From: QHWK01 sp035315685
GTDB taxonomy: Bacteria > Acidobacteriota > Vicinamibacteria > Vicinamibacterales > CAVVIG01
Direction of reading: 5' to 3'
NCBI GenBank assembly: GCA_035315685.1
Contig: DATFXR010000830.1
Span: 1 to 11,596, forward strand
Length of the DNA stretch: 11,596 bases
A program made the translations under genes and the position numbers. Each line of letters starts with the position of its first letter. Position 1 is the stretch's first letter. This document shows, one piece after another, positions 1-7,600 of this stretch. A model generated the notes under the pieces. It was not told the origin of the DNA and ran no database searches. It saw only the letters and a list, made by a program, of their open reading frames with translations.

Positions 1-838
1 CCGGGCTCTTTACGACCTTCACGCCGGCCGCGGTGAGGGCGCTCATCTTCTCGGCAGCAGTCCCCTTCCCGCCGGCGATGATCGCGCCGGCGTGCCCCAT
101 CCGGCGGCCGGGCGGCGCGGTCTGACCGGCGATGAAACCGACCACCGGCTTCTTGTAGCCGGTCGACCTGATCCAGGCGGCGGCGTCTTCCTCGGCGTTA
201 CCGCCGATCTCGCCGATCATGATCACGGCATCGGTATCGGGATCGGCACCGAACAACTTCAGCGCGTCGATGTGGGTCGTGCCGATCAGCGGATCGCCGC
301 CAATCCCGATGCACGTAGTCTGGCCGAGGCCGAGGCGAGTGAGCTGGTGGATCGCTTCGTAGGTCAGCGTGCCGCTCTTCGAGACGATGCCGATCCGCCC
401 TTCCTTGACGATGTTGTGCGGGATGATGCCGGCCTTGCCCTTGCCCGGCGAGATGACGCCCGGGCAGTTCGGGCCGACCAGGCGCGTCTGCGGCTTCGTG
501 CTCAGGAAGGTCATCGCCTTCATCATGTCGAGCACCGGGATGCCCTCGGTGATGCAGACGACGAGCGCGATCCCTGCCTCGGCCGCTTCCATCACCGCGT
601 CGGCGGCAAAAGGCGGCGGCACGAAAATGACCGACGCGTTGGCGCCTTCCTTCTCCACTGCGTCGCGCACGGTGTTAAAGATCGGCCACCCCTCGTGCGT
701 CGTTCCCCCCTTGCCGGGCGTGACGCCGCCGACGACCTTGGTGCCATACGCCTGCGCTTGCTTGGCGTGGAAGGTTCCCTCGCGGCCGGTGAGGCCCTGG
801 ACGAGCAGGCGCGTGTTCTTGTCAATCAGTACGGACAT
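1..838 (-). CDS. sucD: Succinyl-CoA synthetase alpha subunit, 3' end cut by window edge
   Basis: This is the CoA-binding, phosphohistidine-carrying subunit of succinyl-CoA synthetase, which makes succinate and ATP or GTP from succinyl-CoA in the cytoplasmic citric acid cycle. The ATG at 838-836 begins MSVLIDKNTRLLVQGLTGRE, the typical family N-terminus with its nucleotide-fold glycines. Further family motifs are NCPGVISPGK from Asn124 and GIGGDP, then MGHAGAIIAGGKG, whose His249 (codon 94-92) is the expected phosphorylated histidine (His246 in E. coli). The frame is open to base 2 and holds 279 codons. By comparison with the 289-residue E. coli protein only about 10 to 12 C-terminal residues are missing. 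It follows sucC after 39 bases. I see no clear Shine-Dalgarno sequence before its ATG, so it may depend on translation of sucC. Identification is secure from motifs alone. Confidence 0.97.
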   Translation of the reverse strand, partial: MSVLIDKNTRLLVQGLTGREGTFHAKQAQAYGTKVVGGVTPGKGGTTHEGWPIFNTVRDAVEKEGANASVIFVPPPFAADAVMEAAEAGIALVVCITEGIPVLDMMKAMTFLSTKPQTRLVGPNCPGVISPGKGKAGIIPHNIVKEGRIGIVSKSGTLTYEAIHQLTRLGLGQTTCIGIGGDPLIGTTHIDALKLFGADPDTDAVIMIGEIGGNAEEDAAAWIRSTGYKKPVVGFIAGQTAPPGRRMGHAGAIIAGGKGTAAEKMSALTAAGVKVVKSP

Positions 839-877
839 ATTCGTGACTACGACGTTGGCGATTCGGTGAACACCAAT

Positions 878-2038
878 TCATCCGGCAAGCTTCACGACTC
901 TGTCGGCCGCTTCGTCCATCGAATCGGCGGTGGTGAAATTCATCCCGCTCTCCTTGAGCAGGCGCTTGCCCTCGTCGACGTTGGTGCCTTCCATGCGGAT
1001 GACGATCGGCACTGGAACGCCGAGTTCTTTCACCGCGGCGATCACCCCCTGCGCGAGCACGTCGCAGCGCAGGATGCCGCCGAAGATATTGATCAGTACC
1101 GCTTTCACGTTCTTGTCCGACATCAGGATCTTGAACGCATTGCGAATCTGCTCGGCATTGGCGCCGCCGCCGACGTCGAGGAAGTTGGCCGGTTCGCCGC
1201 CCGCCAGCTTGATGATGTCCATCGTCGCCATCGCGAGGCCGGCGCCGTTCACCATGCAGCCGATGTTGCCGTCGAGATGGATGTAATTGAGGTTGAACTT
1301 CGAGGCTTCGATCTCGAGCGGATCCTCTTCACCGAGATCGCGCAGATCCTTGATGTCCGGGTGACGATAGAGCGCGTTGTCGTCGAAGTTCATCTTGGCG
1401 TCGAGCGCGAGCAGATCACCGGCCGCGGTCACCACCAGCGGATTGATCTCGAGCAGCGACGCGTCGGTCGCGAGGTACGCGTTGTACAGCGACGTCACGA
1501 CCTTCACGAACTTGTTGATCTGCGCCCCGTCGAGGCCAATCGCAAACCCGAGCTGCCGCGCCTCGAACGGCACGATGCCGACGCCCGGCTCGACGTAGAC
1601 CTTCGCGATTTTCTCCGGCGTCGACGAAGCGACCTCTTCGATGTCCATGCCGCCGGCGGCGCTCGCCATGATCACCGGCTTCCCCGCCGCGCGATCGAGG
1701 ACGATGCTCAGATACAGCTCGCGCTGCATCTGGAGGCCTTCTTCGATCAGGACGCGGGTGACGAGGCGCCCCTCAGGACCGGTCTGGTGCGTGACGAGCG
1801 TCATCCCGAGCATCTGTCCGGCGAGCTTCTCGGCGTCCTGCGGCGACTTGGCGAGCTTCACGCCGCCGCCCTTGCCGCGGCCGCCGGCGTGGATCTGCGC
1901 CTTCACCACGACAACGCTGGTACCGAGCCGCTTCGCGATCGCCGCCGCCTCGGATTTATCCGTGAGTGTCTCGCCGCGCGGCACCGGCACGCCGTGCTTC
2001 GCAAGAATGGATTTCGCTTGATACTCGTGGATTTTCAT
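878..2038 (-). CDS. sucC: Succinyl-CoA synthetase beta subunit (ADP/GDP-forming)
   Basis: This is the nucleotide-binding subunit that pairs with SucD in succinyl-CoA synthetase. The 386-residue product is close to the 388 of E. coli SucC. It opens with MKIHEYQAKSILAKHGVPVP, followed by an ATP-grasp domain carrying Lys46 and the GGRGK loop at 52-56. After LLEINPLVV, in the metal-binding part of the fold, comes the C-terminal ligase domain with NFLDVGGGA, NIFGGILRCD and IRMEGTNVDEG. Position 20 is Pro, which I recall as the residue in ATP-preferring enzymes (Gln in a GTP-specific one), so an ADP-forming enzyme is the weak preference. The ATG at 2038-2036 is preceded by AGGAG (2055-2051), 12 bases away, which is rather long. 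The gene lies 60 bases after pbpC on the same strand with no terminator visible between them, so co-transcription is possible. Confidence 0.97.
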   Translation of the reverse strand: MKIHEYQAKSILAKHGVPVPRGETLTDKSEAAAIAKRLGTSVVVVKAQIHAGGRGKGGGVKLAKSPQDAEKLAGQMLGMTLVTHQTGPEGRLVTRVLIEEGLQMQRELYLSIVLDRAAGKPVIMASAAGGMDIEEVASSTPEKIAKVYVEPGVGIVPFEARQLGFAIGLDGAQINKFVKVVTSLYNAYLATDASLLEINPLVVTAAGDLLALDAKMNFDDNALYRHPDIKDLRDLGEEDPLEIEASKFNLNYIHLDGNIGCMVNGAGLAMATMDIIKLAGGEPANFLDVGGGANAEQIRNAFKILMSDKNVKAVLINIFGGILRCDVLAQGVIAAVKELGVPVPIVIRMEGTNVDEGKRLLKESGMNFTTADSMDEAADRVVKLAG

Positions 2039-2043
2039 GACGG

Positions 2044-2056
2044 CAGGAAGCTCCTG
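2044..2056 (-). promoter_or_regulatory. sucC ribosome-binding site inside a small inverted repeat
   Basis: On the minus strand the AGGAG before sucC (2055-2051) lies within CAGGAGCTTCCTG, a perfect 5-base inverted repeat (CAGGA/TCCTG) with a 3-base centre. In the mRNA this could form a small hairpin that hides the Shine-Dalgarno sequence. The sequence is directly visible; a regulatory role is only inferred, and five base pairs is a weak stem. Confidence 0.3.
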
Positions 2057-2098
2057 ATGCTAATCGGCATCCTGCGGACGCGTCAAGGCAAGCAGCGG

Positions 2099-4600
2099 CT
2101 ATTTCACCACGATCACAGCGTTCGCCTCGCGGCCGCGCACGTCGCGGACCGTCACCGTGTGGGCGCCCGGACTGAGCGGCCACGCGACGGCGGCGTTGGG
2201 CGCGCCACGCCCGACTGAACGGCCGTCGATTCGCCATTCGACGTCCGCCGCGTCCGTCGCGGCCCTGAGCGGCAGCGCCTGAAACTCGCGCCGCAGTGTC
2301 GGATCGATCAGGTAGACCGCGCCGTCGGGCGGATTCACGATGCGCAGCGGCGCGGGCGTCGGCGATGCCATCGCGCGCGGCGCGACCGCGAGCGCCGTGC
2401 GCGCCGCCGACGGCAGTGGAATCCGCTGATCGAGCAACCGCTCCGTCCGGGCCCACGCGAGGTATTCCGATGGCCACTGCACGACGACCACCGGGGTTCG
2501 GGGTTCGGAGTTCGGGGTTCGGGGTTCTCGTTCTGGTTCTCGGGTTCTGGGTTCTGGTTCTCGGGTTCCAGGTTCGGGGTCTGAGGTTCTCGCAAGCAGG
2601 TGCCACGTGCATTCACGATCCCCGCGTCGATCGGCGGCGATCCATTCGTCCTTCTGTGACGGACACCAGGGTGAGGCCCGCATGCCGGACAGCGCGCAGA
2701 CCGTTTCTTTCGTCGTGCGCTCGGGCATGGCGACGGTCGCGGCTTCGCTGAACGACGCGAGATCGCCGACCGCGCGCGACTGTGCAGCGAGCATCACCGC
2801 ATGGAAGATCGGGCCTGCGCCGGCGACGCCGGATGAACCGGTGAGCGGGCGGCGATCGAAGTTGCCGACCCAGACGCCGACGGTGACCGAGCGTGTGTAG
2901 CCGATCGCCCAATTGTCGTGGTACGCCTGCGACGTGCCGGTCTTCGCCGCGACAGGAAACGCGAACTCCAGGCTTCCGCCGCGGCCGAAAGCGAACGAGC
3001 GCGCCTCGTCGTCCGCAAGGATGTCAGTAATCCAGAATGCGGTGCGCGGCGACACGAGCGTGTGCTCCGCGCCCGGAGCGTCACCATCATCGGCGCGGAT
3101 CATCCGCGTGCGAAGCGTCACGCCGCCACGCGCGAACACCGCGTAGGCGGCGACGAGTTCATCGAGCCGCACCTCTGCGTCGCCGAGTGTCAGCCCGAGG
3201 CCGTAGTACGCGGCAGTCTTGTCGAATGTCGTGAGGCCGGCGGCGCGAAGCAGCCGCAGGATCGCAGGTACGCCGACCTGCGACGCGAGTGCGACTGCCG
3301 GCACGTTCTCGGAACCGGCGAGCGCCCGCCGCGCCAGCAACGGACCACGGAATCGATCGTCGTAGTTGCGCGGTGCATAGAGGACGCCGTCCTGCGCGGT
3401 CGGAAAGAACGATGGCACGTCTGGAAGGACCGTCGCCGGCGAGTCGCCGCTCTCGAACGCAGCAGCGTAGGTGAACGGCTTCAGCGCAGAGCCCGGCTGG
3501 CGCGGCGTCGTCACGCCGTCGATCGTTCCGCCGTGGCGCGTATCCGTGTAGTCGCCCGAGCCTTCCCACGCGAGCCAGTCGCCGCTGCGGTTGTCGAGTA
3601 CGGCGACGGCGACGTTGTGCGCGCCAATCCGGTTCAGCGCCGGCCGCTCTGCGCGAATGATTCCCTGCACCGTCCGCTGCAGATCGGCGTCGAGCGTCGT
3701 GGTGACGGCCGCGCCACGCGGCGTGCCCGCCTGCGCGATCACCCGTTCGACGAAATGCGGCGCGATGAACCGCGCCGGCTCGCGCACCAGCGTCAGCCGT
3801 TCGTCGAGCGCTTCGCGCTCGCGATCGGGCGGCAGCAGGCCGATCCGACCCATTCGCGCGATCACGGCTTCCTGCCGGCGTCGTGCGCGCGTGGGATCGC
3901 GATACGGGTTGAACGACGAGGGTCGCTGCGGCAGCGCGGCAAGAAACGCCGCCTGCGCGGGCGTCAATGTCTCGACGCCGCGGCCGAAATACGCGCGGCT
4001 CGCGCGCTCGGCTCCGATCAGCTGATTGCCGTACGGTGCCAGATTCAGATACAAGGCGAGGATTTCGCGCTTGGAGAAGCGATGCTCGAGCCGCATCGCG
4101 ATGATCGCCTCGTAAAGCTTCCCGACGAGGCCGCGGCCGCCGGCGGCCGCGCCATTCCCCGTAGCGCCATTCCCCGTCGTGTCCGGCTTCAGCCGGACCG
4201 TGTCGGCACGCGCGAGCAGCAGCTTCGCGGTCTGCTGCGTGATCGTCGAGCCGCCCTCGAGCAGGCGCCGATAGCGGATGTCGCGCGCGGCGGCGCGCAC
4301 CAGCGCAAGGGGATCGACACCGAGGTGAGACCAGAAGCGGCGATCCTCGGCGGCGATCGTTGCGTCGACGATCGACGGCGCGAGTGACGCCGCGTCGAGC
4401 GCCACCGATCGACTGCCGTCGCCCGCCCGTGCCTCGTAGAGCACTTCGCCATGCCGATCGTAGACGAGCGTCGAGACGCCGTGCGGCGGATCGAGCAGGC
4501 CGGCCGGAAGCGGACCGAGCCGGACCCACGCCATCACCGCGGCGGGGACCACGAAGGCGGCAGCAACCCCGAGGATGATCCGACGGTGACCAAACGTCAC
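2099..4600 (-). CDS. pbpC: Penicillin-binding protein 1C, bifunctional glycosyltransferase/transpeptidase
   Basis: This class A penicillin-binding protein should polymerise and cross-link peptidoglycan on the outer face of the inner membrane. The 833 residues hold a membrane anchor (about 6-27), then a GT51 domain with catalytic Glu85 in AAEDRRFW, GGSTITQQTAKLL (116-128) and KREILALYLN (177-186). The transpeptidase follows, with catalytic Ser371 in SALK (371-374), SEN (430-432) and KTGTS (553-557). After three cysteines (635, 646, 664) and a linker comes a BiPBP_C-type domain (about 752-832), which is typical of PBP1C. It starts with GTG at 4600-4598, preceded by GAGG (4611-4608), and overlaps the upstream macroglobulin stop by 4 bases, so the two are probably translationally coupled. 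Two oddities lie in the frame: a repeat-derived insertion at residues 131-156 within GT51 and a Pro/Glu/Arg/Thr-rich repeat at 670-703. Both keep the frame open and all catalytic motifs are intact, so I call it functional. Confidence 0.96.
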   Translation of the reverse strand: MTFGHRRIILGVAAAFVVPAAVMAWVRLGPLPAGLLDPPHGVSTLVYDRHGEVLYEARAGDGSRSVALDAASLAPSIVDATIAAEDRRFWSHLGVDPLALVRAAARDIRYRRLLEGGSTITQQTAKLLLARADTVRLKPDTTGNGATGNGAAAGGRGLVGKLYEAIIAMRLEHRFSKREILALYLNLAPYGNQLIGAERASRAYFGRGVETLTPAQAAFLAALPQRPSSFNPYRDPTRARRRQEAVIARMGRIGLLPPDREREALDERLTLVREPARFIAPHFVERVIAQAGTPRGAAVTTTLDADLQRTVQGIIRAERPALNRIGAHNVAVAVLDNRSGDWLAWEGSGDYTDTRHGGTIDGVTTPRQPGSALKPFTYAAAFESGDSPATVLPDVPSFFPTAQDGVLYAPRNYDDRFRGPLLARRALAGSENVPAVALASQVGVPAILRLLRAAGLTTFDKTAAYYGLGLTLGDAEVRLDELVAAYAVFARGGVTLRTRMIRADDGDAPGAEHTLVSPRTAFWITDILADDEARSFAFGRGGSLEFAFPVAAKTGTSQAYHDNWAIGYTRSVTVGVWVGNFDRRPLTGSSGVAGAGPIFHAVMLAAQSRAVGDLASFSEAATVAMPERTTKETVCALSGMRASPWCPSQKDEWIAADRRGDRECTWHLLARTSDPEPGTREPEPRTREPEREPRTPNSEPRTPVVVVQWPSEYLAWARTERLLDQRIPLPSAARTALAVAPRAMASPTPAPLRIVNPPDGAVYLIDPTLRREFQALPLRAATDAADVEWRIDGRSVGRGAPNAAVAWPLSPGAHTVTVRDVRGREANAVIVVK
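2493..2592. repeat. Heptanucleotide tandem repeat inside pbpC
   Basis: On the plus strand GGGGTTC occurs five times head to tail from 2493 to 2527 (the third copy reads GGAGTTC). A degenerate continuation of TTCTGG/TTCTCGG/TTCGGG units runs to about 2592. On the coding strand the unit is GAACCCC. Three units (21 bases) encode seven residues, which gives an imperfect EPRTPN(S/P)-type peptide at PBP1C residues about 670-703, between the transpeptidase and the C-terminal domain. No frame of the repeated unit contains a stop codon. The unit length is not a multiple of three, so copy-number change would usually shift the frame. Confidence 0.9.
4149..4177. repeat. Two tandem 14-base copies in the pbpC glycosyltransferase region
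   Basis: GCGCCATTCCCCGT occurs at 4149-4162 and again, identically, at 4164-4177, a period of 15 bases that preserves the reading frame. On the coding strand it encodes the repeated Gly-Asn-Gly-Ala part of residues 143-151. It directly adjoins the palindromic element at 4178-4204, which suggests both belong to one inserted sequence. Confidence 0.8.
4178..4204. repeat. Palindromic VRLKPDTT-encoding element within pbpC
   Basis: GTCCGGCTTCAGCCGGAC at 4181-4198 is a perfect inverted repeat of 8 bases per arm with a 2-base centre. On the coding strand GACACG occurs on both sides of the palindrome as a short direct repeat, and the whole element reads DTVRLKPDTT (residues 133-142). It falls just after the conserved GGSTITQQTAKLL motif, where E. 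coli PBP1C as I recall it has only a short loop. The palindrome is seen directly. That it is a dispersed REP-like element of this genome is my inference, from remembering the same octapeptide in unrelated predicted proteins of Vicinamibacteria-like genomes. Confidence 0.75.
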
Positions 4601-7600
4601 CGCTTCACCTCAATCGTCGCGGTTGCAGTGCGGCCGGAGATCTCCGGCGCATACATTTCCTCCACCTGCGCCGGCGCGACGACGAACGATCCGGCGGTCG
4701 TCGCGCGGACGACATACGAGAACTCGTGGTGGCCGTCGGCGAGACGCGTCGCGAACAGCAGCACGCGATCGTCATGGCGCTCGATGCGGTCGAACGTGCC
4801 ACGCTTCCATACGTCTTCCCAGCTCGGCGTGTCGGTGCCGTCCTGCTCTTCGGTCTGTTTCGCAACATCGGCAGCCGTCGTGCTGAACCACGATTCGACC
4901 GGCTCGAAGCCGGCCGGAATCGGATCGGTAACTGCGACGTAGCGTCGTTCTTTTGGCAGGTCGAACGACAGCGTCACGCGAACGAGATCGCCAGCCGTGA
5001 AGCTCGTGCCAGCGGCGTCGCCGACGGTCGCGTATTTCCGTTCGATGCGGAAACCGTTATCACGTGCGGTCAGCGCCGCGGCGTCGGGCGCGTAGGTCAG
5101 GCGGGCTGCGTAGAACAGCGTCCCATCGCCCTCGCGGCGCAGCGTCAGCGCCCGCGTAGCGGCCGTCTCCTTTGTGAGCATCGCCATCGGCACGTCCTTC
5201 GTCGTCGCCTCGGTCGATCGCCCTCTGAACGTCGCACGCACGAGATCTTCCGTCCCCAAGCGAACCGTCGCGGTGAAGTTCGGCGTCTGAGCCTCGTACT
5301 TGCGGTAGTAGCTGACCAGCGCCTGCATCACGATTGCATTCTCCTGCGTGTTGCCCCATCGACCGTTCGCCCGCGCGGTCATCAGCCAACGCACCATCGG
5401 CGTGACCTCGCCGGATTCGGCGCCGACTCGTACCAGCGTGTTGAGGACGATGGCGCTCGATCGCACGTTCGAATTCCAGAACCACAGTAGATACGGATCG
5501 TTCAGCTCCTCGACGTGCGCCGAGCCGGCTTCAGGGAGGATCGCATTCGTCATCCGCCGGCGCAGGTCCGCGAGCCGCGCGCCCGCCTCGCCCTTCTGAG
5601 TCACCGCATCGTGCAGATACGCGAGTGCGAACACCGGCATTCGATCGCGATACTGGTACAGCCGGTTGATGTTCGAATCCTGATTGCGGTGGCCGTCCGC
5701 AAGGACCTTGACCGCGAACGCCTGCCAGGCGGTGTACATCGGCCACCACCCTTCGTTGGTCGGCTGCGGTTCGGCGAGCTCGTGTTCGAGATAGTCGTAG
5801 CCCTGCCGCATGACGTCAGCGCTCACGTCATACTTCAGCGACGCCGCAGTCTGGAGAACGTGCAGCGCATAGCTGGTCAGAAATGGCGAGACCGTCCGGC
5901 AGTTGCCCGGCCAGAATGCAAAGCCCCCCGATGGACACTGGAACGTCTCGAGCTCTCGCAGCGACGACTGCGCACGTGCCCGGATGTCCCGGGCGTCGAT
6001 CCCCGGCAGTCTGAACGCGGCACCGAGATCGGCAGCGGTTGCCAGCACGAAAGTGCGCGAGGCGCGCTGCTCGAGACACCCGAACGGGTATTCCACGACG
6101 TAGCGGGCGCCCTCGCCCAGTCCGACGAGCGCGGTGGACGCCAGCTCCACATGCAGTCCGCCGACGTTTGGAACGATGCCGGTCGGAATCGCGAGCGGCT
6201 GCGAGGCGTCGGGCGCCGCTTCTCCATACGCAGCCGTGCTCTCCGGCGCTACGGTGATCTCGACCGGCACGCTCTCCTCGAACGCATCGCTTTCGCCGGC
6301 GAGACGAACGGACGTCTGGACGCGCGCGCGGCCGACGGTCTTCGCGACGACCTCGAAACGGACTTCGCTAGAGGCATTCGCACCGACGCGGACGCTTCGT
6401 CTCGAATCGCCGGTGATCTCCAAAACGTCCGGATCGAGACTCCGCATCGTGATCGTTGCCGTGCCCGCTTCCTTCAGCTGGCTGGTGATCACCGAGCCGA
6501 AGTACGCGGTGTCCCCGCGCGTCAGGAACCGTGGGAACGCGGACTTCAGGACGACCGGCTTGTTGATGCGGATTTCGCTCTCGCCGGATCCGAAACGCGA
6601 CGCCTTGTCGCCGCTCACCGCCATGATCCGATACGTCGTCAACGATTCCGGGAGCTTGACATCAACGGCGGCATGCCCGCGCGCGTCCGTGGCGACCGAC
6701 CCGAGCCAGAACGCGAGGACGCGGAAATCGCGACGCACCGCGCTGACGCCGCCCTCGTCGCCTCCGCCACCGCCTTCGTCCGATCCCTTCGGCGTCAGCA
6801 CGCGGCGGCTCACGATCCGCTGCCGGCTGTCCTCGTTCATCACCTCGAGCGCCTTCGGCACATACACCGATCGCAGGATGTCGGGGGGCCGAAATCCGGT
6901 GAGCGACAGCACCCCGTAATCGACCGCCCACAGCGTCACTTCGCTCGCCGCCGGAACGCCCTGACTGTCGTTCACCTGGACGTCGACCTTTGCGGAGCCC
7001 GCCGGCCGGAACTCCACCTTGTTCGCCTTGACGGTCATCGCGAGGCGCTTGGACGCATCCTCGACGGCGAGCCGCGTGTAGCCGAGACGAAACGCCGGCT
7101 TCCCGGGATCGCTCGTGTCGTCGGTCGTGTCGGCCTTCGTGCGGCCCTTGACGAGAAGCACCGACACGAAGAGATTCGGAATGTCAGCGGCGGCGATCGG
7201 CACCGTCACTGTCTGTTGCGTGGACGTCAGCGCGAACTGCGAGTGCGACCGGATGCCTTCGCGCTCGACGGTGAGCAGTGCCGTCGCCGATTCCCACGGT
7301 GACTGAATCATCAGTCGCGCGGTGTCGCCCGGTTTGTAAGTGTCGCGCTCGGGAACGAGATCGATGCGGTTGTGGTCGTAGCGGGCCCACGCCGTGTAAC
7401 CGGCGCCGAGTGCAAAGAACGACAGGCTCGTTGTCGACTGGAATCCTCCATCGCGGGCTTCGGCTCGCAGGACGTACGAGCCGCCGTCGGCGAGGGGCAC
7501 GGCGAGCGGCACCGGTTCCGACCCGGTCCTGATCGTGAAATGGCCGGCCTCGATTTCCTTCCGCTCCGTATCCCACGTGTAGAAGCCGTTGCCTTCTGCG

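Noticed and set aside
2060..2095. TTGACG on the minus strand before sucC as a -35 box
   Set aside because: No acceptable -10 hexamer follows at 16 to 18 bases. Transcription would start on top of the sucC ribosome-binding site.
2039..2098. Intrinsic terminator between pbpC and sucC
   Set aside because: No stable stem followed by a T run was found on either strand in these 60 bases.
92..2218. A 708-codon open frame on the plus strand over sucC and sucD
   Set aside because: It is antisense to two clearly recognised genes. Its translation is rich in Arg, His and Asp with no family motif, as expected of a shadow frame in GC-rich DNA.
2918..4387. A 489-codon plus-strand frame opposite pbpC
   Set aside because: It lies wholly opposite the pbpC frame, which has intact catalytic motifs. 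The product is Arg-rich and unrecognisable.
5515..7302. A 595-codon plus-strand frame opposite the macroglobulin gene
   Set aside because: It lies opposite the thioester and bait region of a recognised protein and has shadow-like composition with no start signal seen.
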